From Distichodus sexfasciatus (taxonomy: Eukaryota > Chordata > Actinopteri > Characiformes > Distichodontidae): DNA of 64,000 bases. Made by a program: the position numbers and the translations under genes. Below are positions 1 to 12,500 of this stretch, in pieces (within the stretch, counting starts at the first letter, position 1; every line of letters starts with the position of its first letter). The notes under the pieces are model-generated. The model saw nothing but the letters and a program-made list of their open reading frames with translations, was not told where the DNA came from and did no database searches. The stretch spans positions 1,493,501 to 1,557,500 of the forward strand of contig JAVGVS010000041.1 in assembly GCA_032718565.1 (NCBI GenBank), given 5' to 3'.

Positions 1-3000
1 ACTGCATTAATTTGAATGTACTTCTTTAAGTTGAGAGAACTTTTTAAAGGCAGTTACACGTTGATAAATGAGCTTAACAAGTTAGGTTCTCATTCCTACA
101 GATGAACCAGATCATTTGGAATTTTAAAAAAATATTTTTTTCATCTCTAATTTTTAGAACCAAATTTCTTGAGTTTCCACCTAATACATGTATATAACCT
201 TCCCAAAAATGTGTCTTTAAGTTTATGATTTATTATATTCACACTTAGCACTGTATTTTTGATTCACATGCAGATCTCAGAAATAGAGCAGTATAATGAT
301 TCTACTGTGGACCTACATCAGTAGCAAAAACCAAAGAGTTGCACTGTGGTTGTAGTAGCATTGCAAGGGTTCAGGCATTTTACTCTAAGCTACTACTATG
401 TGTTTTAGCACTTAACTCTTTTACAAAAAATGTCACATTTAACATTGAGGCAGCTAGGAAGCTCTCTTCTCTAGTATGCTGCTGTCTAACAGACTTCCTG
501 CTTCAGCTAATCCGTCTGCTTCAGCTAATCCGCTAATTTGCTCCCATGCTCCAGTGCTCTTCATTCGCGAGCTCTCGAATCTATGCCCCGGCCACATTAT
601 CTCGCTCTAATTGTGAGGCGCATTCCTCCTCTGTTTTGTCTCTGTCTCTTTTTGCTCGGATGCTGGAATGTAAGCAGTGGCGGTGGCGGTGGTCTCGTTT
701 AGCCACTGTTGTTTATGCTAGGCTAACGCTTGTGCTAGGTCAGCTTGTGGAGTGGGGCCGGAGTGATTAACGCATTCCAGCCTGATTTACGACCAGCCAC
801 TGGATGCTGTTGCCCATTAGTGTGGAGACAAGGGTTATAAGTCATCTCAGCTGGACCCCACGGGGAAACTCAGTGGTCCTGTAGCGGCCCCTCGCCACAG
901 TGACCTCGCTCACACACGGGGCTCTCGTATGAACGGCATACGTGATGTGGGGTCGAGACCTGCGGGGCGATGCGTAGCCGTGGTGGGTTTTGTGCACTGA
1001 TTAAGGTGGACGAGGTGGAACAATCCGACAGCGGGCGAGCCAGGTGGTGGATCGCTCAGAAGAGTTGAGAGCAGTAATGTAGTTTTGTGTAGTTTAGAGC
1101 ATGTATGAGTCTTCGCTATTTACACTTTTTCCTCTGACTCCATCTCCCAGTTGCCAAGAGTGTTCTGCGGTGCAATAGCTGTGCATGGCATGGACACAGC
1201 AGCCAGTCCGATGCCACTTCAAATTTATCAGAATTAAAGACCAATCAGAAACACCTGGTAGATCAAAATGGCCACCTTTGCAAAGCAAGAAAACTATTTT
1301 TTCTTGTAAAAGTATAGCTACTGATAAGCTACTACAAAGTAATTTTGTTAGTAGCATTAAAATTGTAATATTTCTCTAGCTACTCCCCAACACTGCATAT
1401 AGAGGACAGTTATTTCTGACTTGCTTCACACTGTAGATGCTGATGTTTAAATTTAAATGTTTTATTCCTTCTCAATAATTAAACGTGCAAAAAAACTAAG
1501 CTTTACCTCTAACAGCTTCACATTATGCATTCTAATAAACGCTCAGGAAATTGGACAATTAAGGACTAGCCATAAATCAGATTAAATGGCGTGCCAGTAG
1601 AAATTGCTGTAGACCTGGTAAAAATCACAAACCATGACAGCCAATACCTCATGCATGGCAGTGAGACCTGCAGCGCCATATAACACGGTCCTAACGCTTA
1701 CACCATGTGTGAGGCCAGTGACTTGCAGTTTGAGTTTCATATTTTGACCTCTGGGTCCACATAATCATGCTTGCATTGTTTCCACATTGTTGGGGTCAAG
1801 ACACAACACTTTTGTTCCACTATCTTCTTAACCATTGTTCCTTGTAGTTGGGTAAGTATCATGCAGTCTCCTCAGAACAATTTATGTTGAAATGTTAAGC
1901 TTTTCTGGTGCTTCAGGGACAGTTTTGCAGATTTTTGGCAGTGCACATCTGTGCCTCATATACACAAGTTCCTCTAATTTAAGGTCATCTTTGGCTCATT
2001 TGCCCATATTCAGTCATTATAAAGGCCAGTTTCTTTAAATCAGTTCATACTGTTGGCAACAGCAGTTTTAAAGTATCTTTTCTTTTAAAAATAATTACGC
2101 CCTGCCATGACTATAAATGTTATCGCTTTTTGGGGAGGGGGAATGATACTTGACTTGAGTTGTAAACATGTCCAACTGCTTGAAAGATCTATTTTGGCAC
2201 AGGAAAAAGCAAGGTAAAATAGCATGGTAATAGCATTTTGATAGCCCAAAAAGACAAAAATTAGGTTGATATGATTAAGGGCCATTGTCCACCAAACTCA
2301 TTTTGAAATCCACTCAACTTTTAAAACAGCGCTGCGCTCATCAGTGTCACCTGTCTCTTGCTAGCCAGTCATCGAGGAAGGAGTGGGACTTACCGTGTCA
2401 AAAATCGCTACAAATGGCAGCTATCTGGAGCAGCTGGAGAAGATTTCATGCACCCAATCTCATCTCGAAGATGTGAAAATCTATTCCAAACGCTGCCGCT
2501 AATGCTCTCTCCATCTTGTCGGCTATGCTGGCGATCTCAAAAAAACAGGTTGAAATAGGAACGAACGCGGAAGTGCCTTACGTTATTTAGTAACATTTAG
2601 TTACATTTTATTTAGTAACAACGAGCGCTGAGAGAAAGAGCTTAGAAAGTGCTCTGGAAGTGAGGTTTTCACCACTTTCAGCTGAAAAAACATGTTTGGT
2701 GGACACAGGCCCTAAGTGTACTGTTATGGCATGCTTTTGAACAATGTCAAAAATCAGACCAGCTGAACTTGTAAGTAAGTTGCAGTTAAAAGACCACTTG
2801 TGAAATATGCATGTACAATTTTAACAATATGATTACACTATATTACAGGGTATCAGAATATAATATTGCAGAACTATTTCTACTTTGCTGAAGAGCTAAA
2901 ACACAGAACACTTGAAGTGAAGGTCAGTTCTTCAACACATCCTACAGTAGTAACTGCATTCTGTGTATGAAACGTGAACTATATGGAGGTGTAGCCTGTC

Positions 3001-3512
3001 TGCTTCTGATTAACTAAGGCAGAAGTGAGAGCCCCGACTGACAGTTTTATCCTGTTACTCTAAACCTGTCTGAGGTCCCCTGAGAACCAGAGCTAGATCT
3101 GGCTAATGTAACCTCCTCATCTGTAAGGTTCGCAGTTCAGATATGAGCGATATGCTTTTGTTCCTGTTTTATTGATCCCCATCTGGAAGAGACGTCTGGC
3201 CTTTTTCATTTTGAAAAATCTTGGGGTTAATTATGTTATATAGAACAGGTTCGGAGCTTTGCGTTTTCCATAATGGATGGCGATTTTGCAGAAGGGTGAA
3301 GGTAATTAACATGGTCATTTAAAGGATGAAGGTGTGGATATTGAGCTGGTCCATTTTCTCAGTTGATTTTCCTCAAATTTGATAGGAAACAGGAACAGAG
3401 AAATGTGACTGACATTGAAGGTTTGTGACTTACGTTGGGGGAAGGCCCAGTGTAATTCATGAGGTGTGTAACGTGTCCAAAAACATGACTGTGACTTCCT
3501 TTTGTATCACAG
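1..3512. other. iqca1 intron, 5' portion; repeat-rich
   Basis: No exon of iqca1 or another gene is recognisable. 540-1080 is relatively GC-rich and unassigned. The stretch near 1320-1397 ends in ctactccccaacactg, which resembles the terminus of a fish hAT-like element, but I could not find a convincing partner end. A MITE sits at 2278-2713. Confidence 0.5.
2278..2713. mobile_element. Non-autonomous inverted-repeat element (MITE), copy 1
   Basis: Termini are AGGGCCATTGTCCACCAAAC on the left and GTTTGGTGGACACAGGCCCT on the right, an inverted repeat of about 20 bp with few mismatches. The 436-bp body has no coding capacity. Related sequence occurs at 4440-4605 and 62231-62365. No clear target duplication is visible. 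Confidence 0.8.
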
Positions 3513-3597
3513 AGATGCTACTGGAAAGTTCCCTGACTTCCCAAGTGTTGAGGAAGGAGGTTCTGCTTCTATATTTGCACAGAAGACACCGGAGCAG
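3513..3597 (+). CDS. iqca1: iqca1 exon (first in window)
   Basis: The acceptor follows a T-rich tract ending cacag. The first base completes a split Arg codon, then the exon reads DATGKFPDFPSVEEGG to KTPEQ and stops at cag before gtgaac. It corresponds to the RDLTGKFPEYP...NKTPEQ stretch of the mammalian protein. Because the first codon is split, at least one further exon must lie upstream, and I cannot see it in 1-3512. Confidence 0.85.
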
Positions 3598-6500
3598 GTG
3601 AACACTCACACACATTCACTCCAAGACGGACACTCTGTTGCATTGCTGTGATAATTGTATCGCATTGTCGTAAAGGTCGCCGCTGAGCTGGCCTTGAAAC
3701 AAGAAGAGAAGCAAAAGAAGAAATCCAAGGGGAAGAAAGACAAAAATTCCGGAAAGGAGCGCAAAGACAAGAAAAAAGACAAGAAGGGGAAGACGAAAGG
3801 CAAAGGAGGGAAAGCAGATCTCAAGGTGGGGTCATGTGCTGATGAACAAAGATTACAGGAACATGTGTGCATTAAAGAAATCAATGAAGGTCCTCATTAG
3901 GCAACACTATCTGCAGATTTTAATTCACTGACCTGTGTATCCGTGTCTGATGTCACAGATGTCCTTTGTGGTCATGAGCAGTGAGTCAAGGTCGTGAGAG
4001 CAGTGAGGAATTGTAGTTCGAGCCAAGGCAGCAATACATAGCCTGGCATTCACACACTCACTTAGAGGGAGAGAGTGTTTTTCCCATGTTATAGCGTCCT
4101 CTTGTCTAGTGTCCTCAGTAACATCAGTGACTTGAATCTTGATCTGAATGGGAGTGAACTCAACCGCTTCTGCTTCCACTGAAAGTCTAATGAACATTAA
4201 AGGGAAGTGAACGTGTTTTGTGGGGACAGATTATGACCTACTGTCTGCTTAAGACCTCAAGTACGCATTCAATTATATTCCACCACCACATACTGAAGGA
4301 GTGAACTTATATATAACTTTTCTAGACATCCAAAGTGCTTTCCAGAGTCAGTGTGGAGCCACTTTAGCCTCTATCAATGTGCAGCTCCAGCTAGATGATG
4401 CAACAGCAGGGATTCTGGACCAGTACACTTACAACACCTTAGCTAAGCGCTTATTTTTAATACAACTTCTAAGAGATCCAGCGTTTAGAACGCTAAGCGC
4501 TATCAGCGGAAACAAATGTGCCAGTGGAGACGGTTATTTACCGCAACGCTCAGAGCGCTTCAAGTTGAAATCCGCTTAACTTTTAGAACAGCGCTGGACA
4601 TCATATGTTAAACTCAAGAAACCACAGTGGTAGAATAGTCCTCAAGACCAAACTCACCCCAAAGATAAGAGGGTAGTTGTTAAACACCACACTACATGCC
4701 CCAGAAACACCGCAGTCGGCAGTAACATCACTGGTTGCACCTGAAGTGAGAGGTTTTCCAATCCGACAGCAAATAGATCATTAATAGTAATGTTCTCAGA
4801 GTTGCGGTCTCGACTGATCTCAAAATAAAATCCTGAGTCCTGAGTTTCTCCGAGTCCATGACAAGACTGAGTACAAAAATAGCCGAGTCCGAGACAAGAC
4901 CGAGACCTTCAAAAACGGGTCTCAAGACCTCTCTCAAGTACTAGGTTGGAGTTAACCCTTACCTGAATCCTAACATGGCTTACAAAAGCAACCCAGTTTA
5001 CTAGGTATTCTGCTGGCCTGACCCAAACCTGCTTAGCTTGAGATGAAATTCCTAGAATAAATTGACTGTTATCTACACACACACACATCCTGAAGAAGAC
5101 AAAGTCAACAACTGCTAGTGTGATGAATTATTGCCTTTAATTTACAGTAGTATTCTTCCAGGTGTGTAATAACATAACTTGAAAAACAGCCCTATATTCT
5201 CACGCACAGCTGAAGGCATAAAAACAATTGATTTCAATTGATCTTAAAAGGACCAGCGTTAAAACCAAGGGCTGGGCTCGGATGAAGAATAGCGAGGATG
5301 TTATTTTATTAGGCTGCTCTCCATTGTCTCAGGAAATATTTCTGATTTCAGTAAGGCGTGCCTCTGGTGTCCTGTTGAGTCTTTGATAACCTGTTAACCT
5401 TTACATTGAGAACTCTTTCCTCTTTCTTAGCGCTGCACGTTCTATGCAATCAAGGACAGCCTCCGAGAGGTTAAACATTTCCTCTGTTTATGAATGAGTC
5501 TAGTACAAAAAGTGGCTGAGATGTTTTCTTACTTGATGTTTGGAGGATGAGGTTAGGCATAATTATGTATCACATCTGATTGAGGCGATTTTTCTAATGA
5601 TGTTTTAAAGACCCATCAGTAGTATCATAGTCTCCCCCCCACATTCTTCTGGTTCCAGCTATTTAGACCACTGTACCAACACCAGTTGTATTGTGTTAGC
5701 TTTGTATATGGCATATGTGTTACACTCGGTCCATTAAAGCTGATGTTCTTTGTAATTTGGGAAAGACAAATCTTTCAGATAATCATCACTTTATTACGAT
5801 GGGCTGTCATGCCACCTTCTACCTTTTCACCACTGGTCAGATTCTGACCACAGGAATGATAGTGGCAGGGTTAGTGTGTGGTGGAACGATATTATGACAT
5901 ACGACAAACTCTGTATTTCTGCTCATTGGAGAGCAGCCAACAATCCTTAGCCAAGAACATCTCTGTGGTCAAAAAAAGACCATTACGTAAGAGGTAAAAG
6001 CACATTCTACACTCCAACGAATGATTTATGACCCCTAATTGTATTTTTGAAAAGTATATCTTAATATAGAAAGAAAGGCATAACGAGGTGTTGCTAAAAG
6101 AGTGGTCAGCCATGCTCATTTACAAGACAAATTTTTAATGTCACCAAAGAATATGGTTTAGTTTCAACAAACGTTGATATTGTTGATACTTGAGTGACTT
6201 AAAACAAATCTGTATTCAGCGCCTCTTTTTGGCCACTTTCAATAGCTCATTAAGCTATTGAGTTAACAAAATCTAACATCTACAGACATTCATTCTTGGA
6301 GCACTGACTGAGTGCGGCATTAGGACCGGTAGTAACGGCAGTCCAGTCGAGCGGCACAAATGCCCACTCGCTGTGATTTGCTCCAGTCTTGCGGCCGCAG
6401 AATGGGGGCCTTTGTTGCCGCTCTGCCTAATAAGAGCACCTGTGATTCTCATTGCGGAACCGAGTCATCGATACCTACACCGAGTGATGTGAAAGGTCAG

Positions 6501-9500
6501 ATTTGGGCCTCTCCTGAAATCGCACTTCCTGACAACAGACGAGTGCCCCAGAAGGTCATTAGAGGGAATTAAAGCTCTCAGAACTACTCTTCCTTGAAGT
6601 TACCATTTTTTTTCAAGGGCCACTCAGAGGCAACCACTTATACAGAAATGGACTGTGGCAATATATAAGCCATAAAGAGCAGGGCTCCGGTGCCAGCCTA
6701 ATGAAGTGAGAGCTACTGTGCCTAATAAAAAGTGCATGGTGAAAGAAAGCTAAGTGCCCCTACTGGGGACGCCTGATATTTATGATATGGAACTGCCTGA
6801 ATTCCATTAAACTTGAGTTAGGAGTTTTGTTTCCTAGTTTGGTTCCATGTTCCTTTGATAAAAGTCTGCTAGATCCATAAGGAAGTGTCCTGTCTCGTGC
6901 CACGAGAGCAGCCATCCATCACTGGCCTGTATTATAGTGCACTTAAGATTCCTCCATATTTCTGGACGGATTTCTACGTCTTTCGGGGGCTCTTAACCGC
7001 TAATGGAGAAATGTGTTTAAAACAAAGACAGCCATAAAACAAAACATGTCAGGTCACCTTATTCCCTCTGAAAACACGCTCACCGCTGACACACTCCGGC
7101 CGAACGTGTGTGGGACATACAAAGCAAACATTTGTGCGAGTGTGTGGGGGATAGTGATTAGGTTTTAATGTTCGACCCCCGACGGAGGAGAAGGAAAACA
7201 CGGGGCATCGTAAATCACGCCCGCAGCGCCGCACCCTGCTCCCCTACCGCGGGTCGACATCATTAAACTGGAGATGTCGGGCATCCAGGCTCACCAGCCG
7301 TCGTGCGGCCCAGGGCGCATGCTTTGATCCTCTCTCGCGTGAGATCGGGCCCTTTCAACAGGAGCATCCATAACTCAGCGTGAACGGGTCCTGATAATTC
7401 TCAGAGGCCTTTGCTTCAGAGATTTTTTTTTGCTGCCTCAAAAGCCGAGCGTTCGTCGCTCGACACGCTGGGTGATGAATGAAGGTGACAGAGCCCTTTC
7501 ATTCATCAAATGAAATACAGAAAGTGCTTGTGTGCCTTTGCAGGAGGAAGACGAGGGATGGAAGATGAACCCCAGCAACTTCCTCCAAACTGTGGCTGAA
7601 GGAGCTAAGCAGTACAAAGGTGAGTGTGCCAAATTATGAACGTATAAGAAAAACTATATGTATGGGAATGTTCAGGATGAGACTCAGCACAGTGCCTGTA
7701 ATGAACTAAAAAATATGAAACCTGCTCACTTGGCCTATGAATAGTGTCTAAACAAACAAATAAATAGTCTATAACCATGGTGACCAACCTTTTCAAGCCC
7801 AAGATCCCTGACCTTGGACCTGGTGAAAGACGAGATCTACGTATTGAAGCACTGAGAGAAAAAGACAGCAAAAACAATTTTATCCAATTGACATGGTATT
7901 TGTTTTTGTTTTTTTGTAGCACTCTGTTCCATGTTGAGTATAATAAGCCATATAAATAATACATATTTGATATAGAGTATGTTTTGTACTTTAGCAATTC
8001 ATTTTACATGTAATTTTACATAATTTTTGATAAAATAATTAAAGCAATAAAAAAATCTGAGAGCCACATGGGAGCTAAAGAGCTAGCTCATTTTAGAAAG
8101 AGGAGCCATAAGACCCAGTTCTCTTAAAAGAGCCAGGAATCTCATCACTAGTATCTAACACTTCTCATTGGTCGGTTTAAAGCATTTTTCCTTTATCTCA
8201 TTGGTCGCTTACTATGAAAATTCGGCAACAGGTCCAATAGGGACGGTGACGCTTGTAAAACCAATAAAATAATCAGGTGGGATTTAATATGTATTTTCCT
8301 TTTATATTCGGGATCTAATGTGAACGTCTCAAAGATCTACACTTTGATTGCTAACGACAGGTTGGTGACCTCTTGTCTATAATGTTTAAAAAGGAAGCAG
8401 AAAATGTTGCCATGTGTTGTCAGTAAATCATGACATACATATAAGCATACTGTGAAACACTGAATTACGTTGCATTTTCTAGGGAAAGTTTGAACTTGAT
8501 GAAGTTTGCATTTTTTATTTCTTCTGGCACCGAAAATCTGCTTATTCTGTACTGTTCAAGCAAGTTTTACTTTTATTGTTAGTGTTAGTGAGCTGCACAT
8601 TTACTATAGAAAATATAAGATGATTTATGGTCCATCCTTGTCCAATTATGTGAGCACAACTTTATTTAAAGTATGCTATTAAAGCATTCTCAGAGTTATT
8701 ACTGATTTACTGAGATTTATTGCAGTTTTCTAGTTAAAGCAGAAAGTCTTCTAACAAGACTCAGAGACTAAGTGGTTAAAGAACTGAAATGTATGTATTG
8801 CATTACATTAGAAAATCATCATGAAGGTTTCAAATGATATTTCCATAATATCCTTTCTCCGTTTGTTTTTGGAAGAATTAAATCAAACATAGTTTTTTTC
8901 CGTAACTGGGCCTAGATCAGATTTGGATCAAGTTATTTCAGATTACAAATGCCGTGTTGAAATTCCAAATTGAAAGCCTTTATTAGATTAGGATGTTAAA
9001 TCGTAACAAATATGCCGCTGTGGCGCCGGACGCAAAGGGAAGGGTTTTTGAAACCGTAGGCATGTTTCTCCATTACGCGTGAAGCCCATTTCCCTGAGTA
9101 AATGGAGTCATTTCTCACTATAGTGTGACAGAGGCATATGTGTGGAGGGTCACTAGGTGAGTGAGTTTCTCTGTTATTTCAGAGGACAGAGGTGTCTGGA
9201 ATATAGTAAAGTACCCACTAATGATAGAGCTGTGTCAGAGGTGGGGTCAGGAGCGGTCCAGCTGGTTCTATGGCCTTCTTGGCCTCTCTTTAGTTCCCTC
9301 TTTTTCCTCTTTCTCTGATCCTAACAGATTTTAAGTACTAGGTGTAGCCCTCTGACGCCAGGCATGAAGTCTGCACCGTCTCACTACTGTATTGACTGTA
9401 AACCCTCTCTCAGCAAACTCACCTGTTTATTGAACCTCGGGTCAGACTTTCTGCTTGTAGAAACTAATTTTTCTCAGCCTCTAACATGTTCCCGATGTCC

Positions 9501-12500
9501 AGACATAGGGGAGGAATATATTATCTTGAATTAGCACACACATTACCCAAATGTGTCCAACTTTTTTGGAAATATTTGTTTGTTGCAAACCTGCGTTTAA
9601 TTTTCTGAGAGAGGTCAGGAATTATAATGGCTGTTGGTGGAATATGTCTCGTTTTTTGGGTGGGAGTGAAGGAGGATAACTGTCTGCTCGCTTTGGCTCG
9701 GAGAGAGCTATTGTTTCCCTCCATCTATCTACAGTCCATATGCTTTATTAACTCCGCACTCTCTTGGCCAAATGCTTTCAGATGACTACCTTTGAAGCTG
9801 TTTGTTATGCTGTGTACCTATTGTGTTCAAAATTAAGGTTTCTTTTAAGATTTCGTGATACCTGCACATATGTAATATTTTATTAGCGCTACTCTTAAAA
9901 TTAAATTAAAAGTGTGTGTTTGTATCTATAAATACTGTGAAAATAAGGTTCCGGTGTACTGTAGTTTCAGAGTTTGACATACATCTATATAATGTACACA
10001 TCTGTAATGCACATGTGATATTTTTATTAGTCTCACTCAAAATTTCATGAAAATGAAGAAAGTTTGTGTGTGAGGGAAACAGAGAGAGTGCCACACAATG
10101 AGCACCTACGTTCTAGTAGTTTCACATATGTATTGCACATGTGACAATGCAAATGGTCTGCAAAAAGTTTATAAAAACAAGTGAATGTGTACTTCAGTGT
10201 CTTTCAAGTACCCATACACCTTCCACGGCATGCAAAATGACAAATCAATATGGCTACTTCCCCGAGCCTTGACAACCTAAATGTGTTTCTGCAAAGGCTG
10301 TAGCAACACTTCCTGTTTGGCTTGGCGTTTCAGGTCTTGAGCAGGAAGTGAGAATCCCAGGCCTCGCTTCTGTATTCCAGTGACCCGTGGTGACAGGAGG
10401 GCGCAGCGGACTCGCCACAAATCTCATGTGCAAGTGTGTGTATACATGAATGCGTCAATGGGGAGCAGTTGGTGCAGCGGTGATGAGTCAAAACCTGTCA
10501 GCTTCCCGCTTCCTGCACGCTTCGCTGGTGCTACACTCAACTCCGACTCCTACACCTTTCCTTTCCTGACCCCGGAGCTCGGCACACAAGCCTGTTTAGT
10601 GCTAAAGCAGGGAGCGATTGCCCACTTTCCAGCCAAAATGTCCATAGTTCGGGCTGTCAGTGCTTATCAGCAGCAGGATGGGAAGGGCAGAGGATCTGGG
10701 CCCTCTTATCGTAGGATAGCTCATCCGTTTTTCCTGGCATCCCTATCAGAAGCACGAGAAGGGGTGAGGGTTAGGTTGAGGGTGTGGATGAAGGTGAGGG
10801 TGAGGTCCTGTGCTGTATCAGTCACCACCTAACCTCCTCCACCTTCCCCTCAATCCCTGAGGCCTGTGATCTATCCCCTCTTGATTTAAGGATGTTTTTC
10901 TTACGTTAACTTATCCATGTCTAATGTGTAGGAACTCATAAAAAGACATTATGCACTTGCAGTTGCTCATAGAGGTGCCATGTTTGCAACTCCCACATCC
11001 TAACTACAGTTGGTCCATACCTTTGATCAAACACACTCTTCTCCAAGAGAGACTTATTTAGTTCAGAATAGGGGTGGGTTCCAACTCAGAACCAGTTCCA
11101 ATTAATCAATTATCCACCTCCAACGTTATCGATTCTTCGTAACGATTCTCTCATTTCACCAGCACAATGTTTTCCGGTTTTCCCTAAGTTTTCCGCCGCG
11201 GTACATTACGTCATACTCCCTGCGACTTGACCTTCAACCACGAGGAATCATGACGCATAAATGATATTTTTCGCGGCGTAAACACACACGCTGCGTTTGT
11301 TAGTGTGCACGAATCTCACAGAGAAGTCCAACATTCACTAAACCCTTCCAGTTCAGTTAAATCTTCCCATTTATTACAGACAAAACTCACAGTACAGCCA
11401 TTTACTTGATATTTATTTATTCCCGACGCACGTCCACAGCGCTATTGTGCCGTGGCTCTCATATGGAACGCCCTCATGGCAAAAATGGTCCAAAATTGGG
11501 AACCGGCGCCAGAGCAGCACAGGCACCAGTGTGGTGGAAAAACACAGCAATAAAGTCATGCTAGTTTACTAAAGGAAATTAAACAAAACACTTTTGAGAA
11601 AGCCAGTGCAATTTGAGTGAAATCGTAGAGGGCCATGCTGGACAGAATTTTCCAACCACATACACATACGCTACGCTGAATTATATTGACAGTCAGCTAT
11701 GCAGATGTCTGCACGCGACACCCACTCAAGTATGTCGCCGCCTTTAAGTCAAGCCATAAGGCTGTAGTGGAAATATGACAAGAGACGTAATTGAGACAGC
11801 GTGTTTCTTTTATTCCACATTTGCCCCTGTTTACTGGCCACAAAAACATCATCAAGTACCTCAAAGGTCTGCGTGTTTTGTCAAATCCGTCAGCGCGGCT
11901 TTTGAATTATTGCAAAATCAAGACAAGTCCTTTTATGGGGCCTTTTCTTGAGCTCAGCAGAGGGTGAAGGAAAGAAAGTTAAGCGTGACTATGTGCAGAG
12001 AGAGTGGACAGGTTTAAGATGAGCTAGGTGTGTGTGTGTCAAGCCATACAGAGATTACAGTGATGCATTGGGGCATGTCACTGCACAGCTGCATAGCATC
12101 ACTCCTTTCCTCTGTCATCACAGTGGGTTAAGCTAATGGAGATTTAGGATTATGTTCGTGCAGAGCTGGGTGAGAAAGGACATTTATTGTGAGGGGGATC
12201 GGTGGCTCTCGGTTCAAACATTCATCATTTTTACTGCCTTTTCATTTCCGACTCAATTAGTGTTTGGGTATAACTGTGTACGGGTGTGTCATGGTTTAGT
12301 CAATTTTATGTGTGTTCTTGTAACATCAGAATTATTTCATAGGGATCTTGTTAATGCTTGAATCCAATAAGAGCTAAAAAGTAAGTGCTGAAATCAGAAG
12401 AGGTTTCTATTTAACTATGTTCATGTAATTTTTGCGTTACCATGAAAATCCCTGAAAAGACACAAATCCCTAATAAAAATGTACAAGCTTGGAGGAGTTG

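Larger units (their letters stand above)
3826..7543. other. iqca1 intron
   Basis: No coding exon is seen. It contains a LINE-like 3' fragment, a MITE relative and a copy of a GAGACCGAGACAAGACC repeat family (listed separately). 6300-7400 is largely non-repetitive and could hold conserved non-coding sequence. Confidence 0.5.

Noticed and set aside
10380..10832. 150-codon + strand frame in an iqca1 intron
   Set aside because: No recognised domain, no splice or promoter context, composition like surrounding GC-rich intron; best read as a chance frame.
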